Part shown: positions 23,644 through 25,583 of the stretch, piece by piece | How positions within the stretch are numbered: position 1 is the stretch's first letter | Layout: every line of letters begins with the position of its first letter | The notes under the pieces: generated by a model | Databases searched by the model: none | What the model was told of the DNA's origin: nothing | What the model saw: only the letters and a program-made list of their open reading frames with translations | Made by a program: the position numbers and the translations under genes | NCBI GenBank assembly: GCA_964553255.1 | Contig: CAZKJS010000025.1 | Location: 1-25,583, forward strand | Direction of reading: 5' to 3' | Source of the DNA: JAQUCI01 sp964553255 | GTDB taxonomy: Bacteria; Bacillota_I; Bacilli_A; Erysipelotrichales; Erysipelotrichaceae | DNA length: 25,583 nucleotides

Positions 23644-24603
23644 ATGAAACAAATAAAACAAAACATGAAAAATGAAGTTACTGCAATTGGAGCATCTATG
23701 ATAGATATTTATGGTAGAAGCGAAAAGACGCTTTTGATCAAGGATTCAAACCCGGGAAATATTGTTGTTAACTGTGGCGGTGTTACGCGCAATATAAGCG
23801 AGAACCTAGCTTTGTGTAATATCAATGTCAAACTCATCACCACATTAGCCAAAGACGCTTTTAGTGAAATGATAATAAGAAGATGTAAGCAAGTTGGTAT
23901 TGATATTTCAGCTTCATATTATCAAGATGATTACACTACTACGACCTATATGGCAATATTAGATGATCAAGGCGATATGCATGTTGCTGTATCAGATACC
24001 AAAGCGTTAGATAATATGCCCTTAAGTCACATTATCAAACATCAATCACTAATTACAAGAAGTGATATAATTGTCATTGACGCTGCACTACCTGATACCA
24101 TCATTGATCATATCTTAAATATAGCGCAAAACTCACGCATCTATGTTGATCCTGTTTCAACAAATAAAGCTAAATCAATCAAAGGTAAACTAAGCAAATT
24201 TGATACCTTAAAATGTAATATCTTAGAAGCATCTTACTTGAGTGATATCGCAATCGTTGATAAATTGACCCTTGAAACAGCTGGCTTAAAACTTATCCAA
24301 CAAGGATTAATAAATGTTTTTATCACCTTAGGTAAAGATGGTGTTTATTATCAAAACAAAGAAAGCCAAGGATATTTACCAAGTTATGCTCATACGATCA
24401 AAAACGCAACTGGAGCTGGTGATGCTTTTATGGCTGGTATTATTTATGGTGCTATCAATGATCTCTCGATTCACGAATCAGCTTTATTCGCAAGTGGTAT
24501 GTCAGCTTTGTCCTTAGATAGTATAACGGCGGTCAATCCAACGATCACTGTAAATAAAGTTATGGAAATAATCAGAAAAGGAGAAAAATATGAATTTGAA
24601 TGA
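23644..24603 (+). CDS. psuK: Pseudouridine kinase (PfkB family)
   Basis: PsuK phosphorylates pseudouridine to pseudouridine 5'-phosphate. The 319-residue protein has the PfkB layout: substrate-binding N-terminus with GASMIDIYG, the glycine-rich GGVTRNISENLA segment near 46, the ITLGKDGV-like strand FITLGKDGVYY near 222, and the C-terminal signature NATGAGDAFMAG with the catalytic Asp near 260. The gene directly downstream encodes pseudouridine-5'-phosphate glycosidase, which fixes the specificity better than sequence alone. The start is uncertain: neither this ATG nor the one seven codons later has a clear Shine-Dalgarno site. Its 3' end overlaps psuG by 14 bases. Confidence 0.88.
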   Translation: MKQIKQNMKNEVTAIGASMIDIYGRSEKTLLIKDSNPGNIVVNCGGVTRNISENLALCNINVKLITTLAKDAFSEMIIRRCKQVGIDISASYYQDDYTTTTYMAILDDQGDMHVAVSDTKALDNMPLSHIIKHQSLITRSDIIVIDAALPDTIIDHILNIAQNSRIYVDPVSTNKAKSIKGKLSKFDTLKCNILEASYLSDIAIVDKLTLETAGLKLIQQGLINVFITLGKDGVYYQNKESQGYLPSYAHTIKNATGAGDAFMAGIIYGAINDLSIHESALFASGMSALSLDSITAVNPTITVNKVMEIIRKGEKYEFE

Positions 24604-25510
24604 TTACTTTGTATTTAGTTTAGAGGTAGAGAATGCCTTAAAGGAAAATAAACCGATTGTAGCACTTGAAAGCACGATCATCGCACATGGTTTTGATTAT
24701 CCAGCTAACTTAGAGTGTGCAAAAGAATGTGAACGTATCTTGAAAGAGCATAATGTAGTACCTGCAACTATTGGTATTATCAATGGTATGATCCATATTG
24801 GCATGAGTGAAGAACAACTGACTTACTTCGCTACTAATCGCAATATGAAGAAATGCTCAAGACGGGATGTTGCCGCTACCATTGCCCTTAAAGAAGATGG
24901 TGCAACAACAGTTACTACAACCGCAATGTTAGCTCATTTAGCTAATATCAAAGTTTTTGCGACTGGTGGCATTGGTGGTGTACATCGTCATGGTGAACTT
25001 ACAATGGATGTTTCAGCCGATTTAGAAGAACTGGCGCAAACGCCAATAACTGTTGTTTGTGCAGGTGCTAAGTCCATTTTAGATATCGAAAGAACAAAAG
25101 AATATCTTGAAACACATGGTGTATGTATTATTGGTTATAAGACGAATAAAATACCAGCTTTCTACACTCGTGATAGTGGCTTTGAAGTTGATTATCAAAT
25201 TGATGATGTTGATACCATCGTTAAGACAATCAAAGTAAGAGACGATTTTAGATTAAAGTCTGCATTACTAGTTACCAATCCAATTCCTCTTGATAATGAA
25301 CTTGATCCAACCTACATAGATCAAGAAATAGATGAAGCATTAAAAGCCTGTGAAGCTAAAGGAATAAAAGGCAAAGATGTCACACCATTTCTCTTAAGTG
25401 CTTTACACAAATCCACAAAGGGGAAGAGTGTTGATGCCAACAAAGCACTTGTCTTCAATAATGTAAGACTAGCTGCCGAAATCGCTAAAGAATTAGTCAA
25501 GATCGTCTGA
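24590..25510 (+). CDS. psuG: Pseudouridine-5'-phosphate glycosidase
   Basis: PsuG cleaves the C-C glycosidic bond of pseudouridine 5'-phosphate to uracil and ribose 5-phosphate. The 306-residue protein has family length and hallmark segments: IVALESTIIAHGFDYPAN near 23, ATIGIINGMIHIGM near 58, KCSRRDVAATIA near 87, the VFATGGIGGVHRHGE segment near 121, VCAGAKSILDI near 155, and ALLVTNPIP near 223. AGGAG six bases before the ATG lies inside psuK, so the pair is translationally coupled. The released ribose 5-phosphate can enter the pentose phosphate pathway, for which transketolase is encoded nearby. Confidence 0.96.
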   Translation: MNLNDYFVFSLEVENALKENKPIVALESTIIAHGFDYPANLECAKECERILKEHNVVPATIGIINGMIHIGMSEEQLTYFATNRNMKKCSRRDVAATIALKEDGATTVTTTAMLAHLANIKVFATGGIGGVHRHGELTMDVSADLEELAQTPITVVCAGAKSILDIERTKEYLETHGVCIIGYKTNKIPAFYTRDSGFEVDYQIDDVDTIVKTIKVRDDFRLKSALLVTNPIPLDNELDPTYIDQEIDEALKACEAKGIKGKDVTPFLLSALHKSTKGKSVDANKALVFNNVRLAAEIAKELVKIV

Positions 25511-25523
25511 AAAGACGATTTTT
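25502..25523 (+). terminator. Terminator of psuKG
   Basis: ATCGTCT and AGACGAT pair around a GAAA tetraloop and are followed by five Ts (the last stem base included). The stem includes the psuG stop codon. Confidence 0.9.
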
Positions 25524-25528
25524 ATTAT

Positions 25529-25551
25529 AAAAAACTCCCAATAAAGGGAGT
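25529..25551 (-). terminator. Terminator of a convergent gene beyond the window
   Basis: On the minus strand ACTCCC and GGGAGT pair around a 6-base loop and run into six Ts. It implies a minus-strand gene or RNA entering from beyond the right edge; its end is not recognisable in the last 30 bases. Confidence 0.75.
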
Positions 25552-25583
25552 AATTTATCTGGCAATGAGCTAATTTCACTATA

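Noticed and set aside
25552..25583. Gene end at the right edge
   Set aside because: The terminator at 25529-25551 implies one, but about 30 bases are too few to recognise a coding or RNA gene.

Overview
The window is AT-rich DNA of a Gram-positive (Bacillota-type) bacterium using the standard code: UGA is a normal stop (guaA, psuK, psuG) and Trp is TGG. Supporting marks are purine-rich Shine-Dalgarno sites, TTGACA/TATAAT promoters, a HrcA/CIRCE-controlled groESL operon, a guanine riboswitch before guaBA, and split transketolase genes. An EtfA with an N-terminal ferredoxin domain, beside EtfB and a GlcD-type dehydrogenase, points to an anaerobe that oxidises lactate by electron confurcation. 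An Erysipelotrichia or Mollicutes-related lineage is my guess only. The sequence is a draft assembly, with one run of ten Ns.

Layout. 1-773: a thioester-domain surface-protein fragment, richer in GC than its surroundings, behind a leader with two minus-strand terminators and a tiny ORF. 774-3725 (minus): promoter, guanine riboswitch, guaB (IMP dehydrogenase without CBS domains) and guaA, then a terminator. 3771-5558: cutC (plus) behind an inverted repeat, convergent with a GNAT-Rnk fusion gene (minus). 5567-11773 (minus): GntR/FadR regulator, etfB, etfA and an FAD lactate dehydrogenase-like gene with overlapping ends, then a Cof-type HAD phosphatase and an M20 amidohydrolase. This is the arrangement of the lctABCD lactate operon of Acetobacterium woodii, with a FadR-type operator at the ribosome-binding site of the first gene. 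11784-12960: a DUF1294 membrane protein and a second Cof phosphatase (plus), closed by a bidirectional terminator. 12959-14960 (minus): groES-groEL.

15049-15882: a ZIP metal transporter (plus). 15881-18666 (minus): an aldose-1-epimerase-like gene, then the two transketolase subunit genes in one operon; the second contains the N run, which looks like an unmerged six-base contig overlap. 18714-22841 (plus): an ABC ATPase and a large FtsX-like permease with a Gln-rich extracellular coiled coil. 22833-23531 (minus): a beta-phosphoglucomutase-like HAD phosphatase. 23595-25510 (plus): psuK-psuG for pseudouridine breakdown, then terminators on both strands.

Most of the window is housekeeping and central metabolism: GMP synthesis under guanine control, a lactate-oxidising electron-confurcating module, pentose phosphate enzymes, chaperonin, and nucleoside salvage. 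The least ordinary items are the GNAT-Rnk fusion, the riboswitch leader that carries a 17-codon ORF, the CBS-less IMP dehydrogenase, the operator overlapping the lct ribosome-binding site, and the truncated thioester-domain gene.
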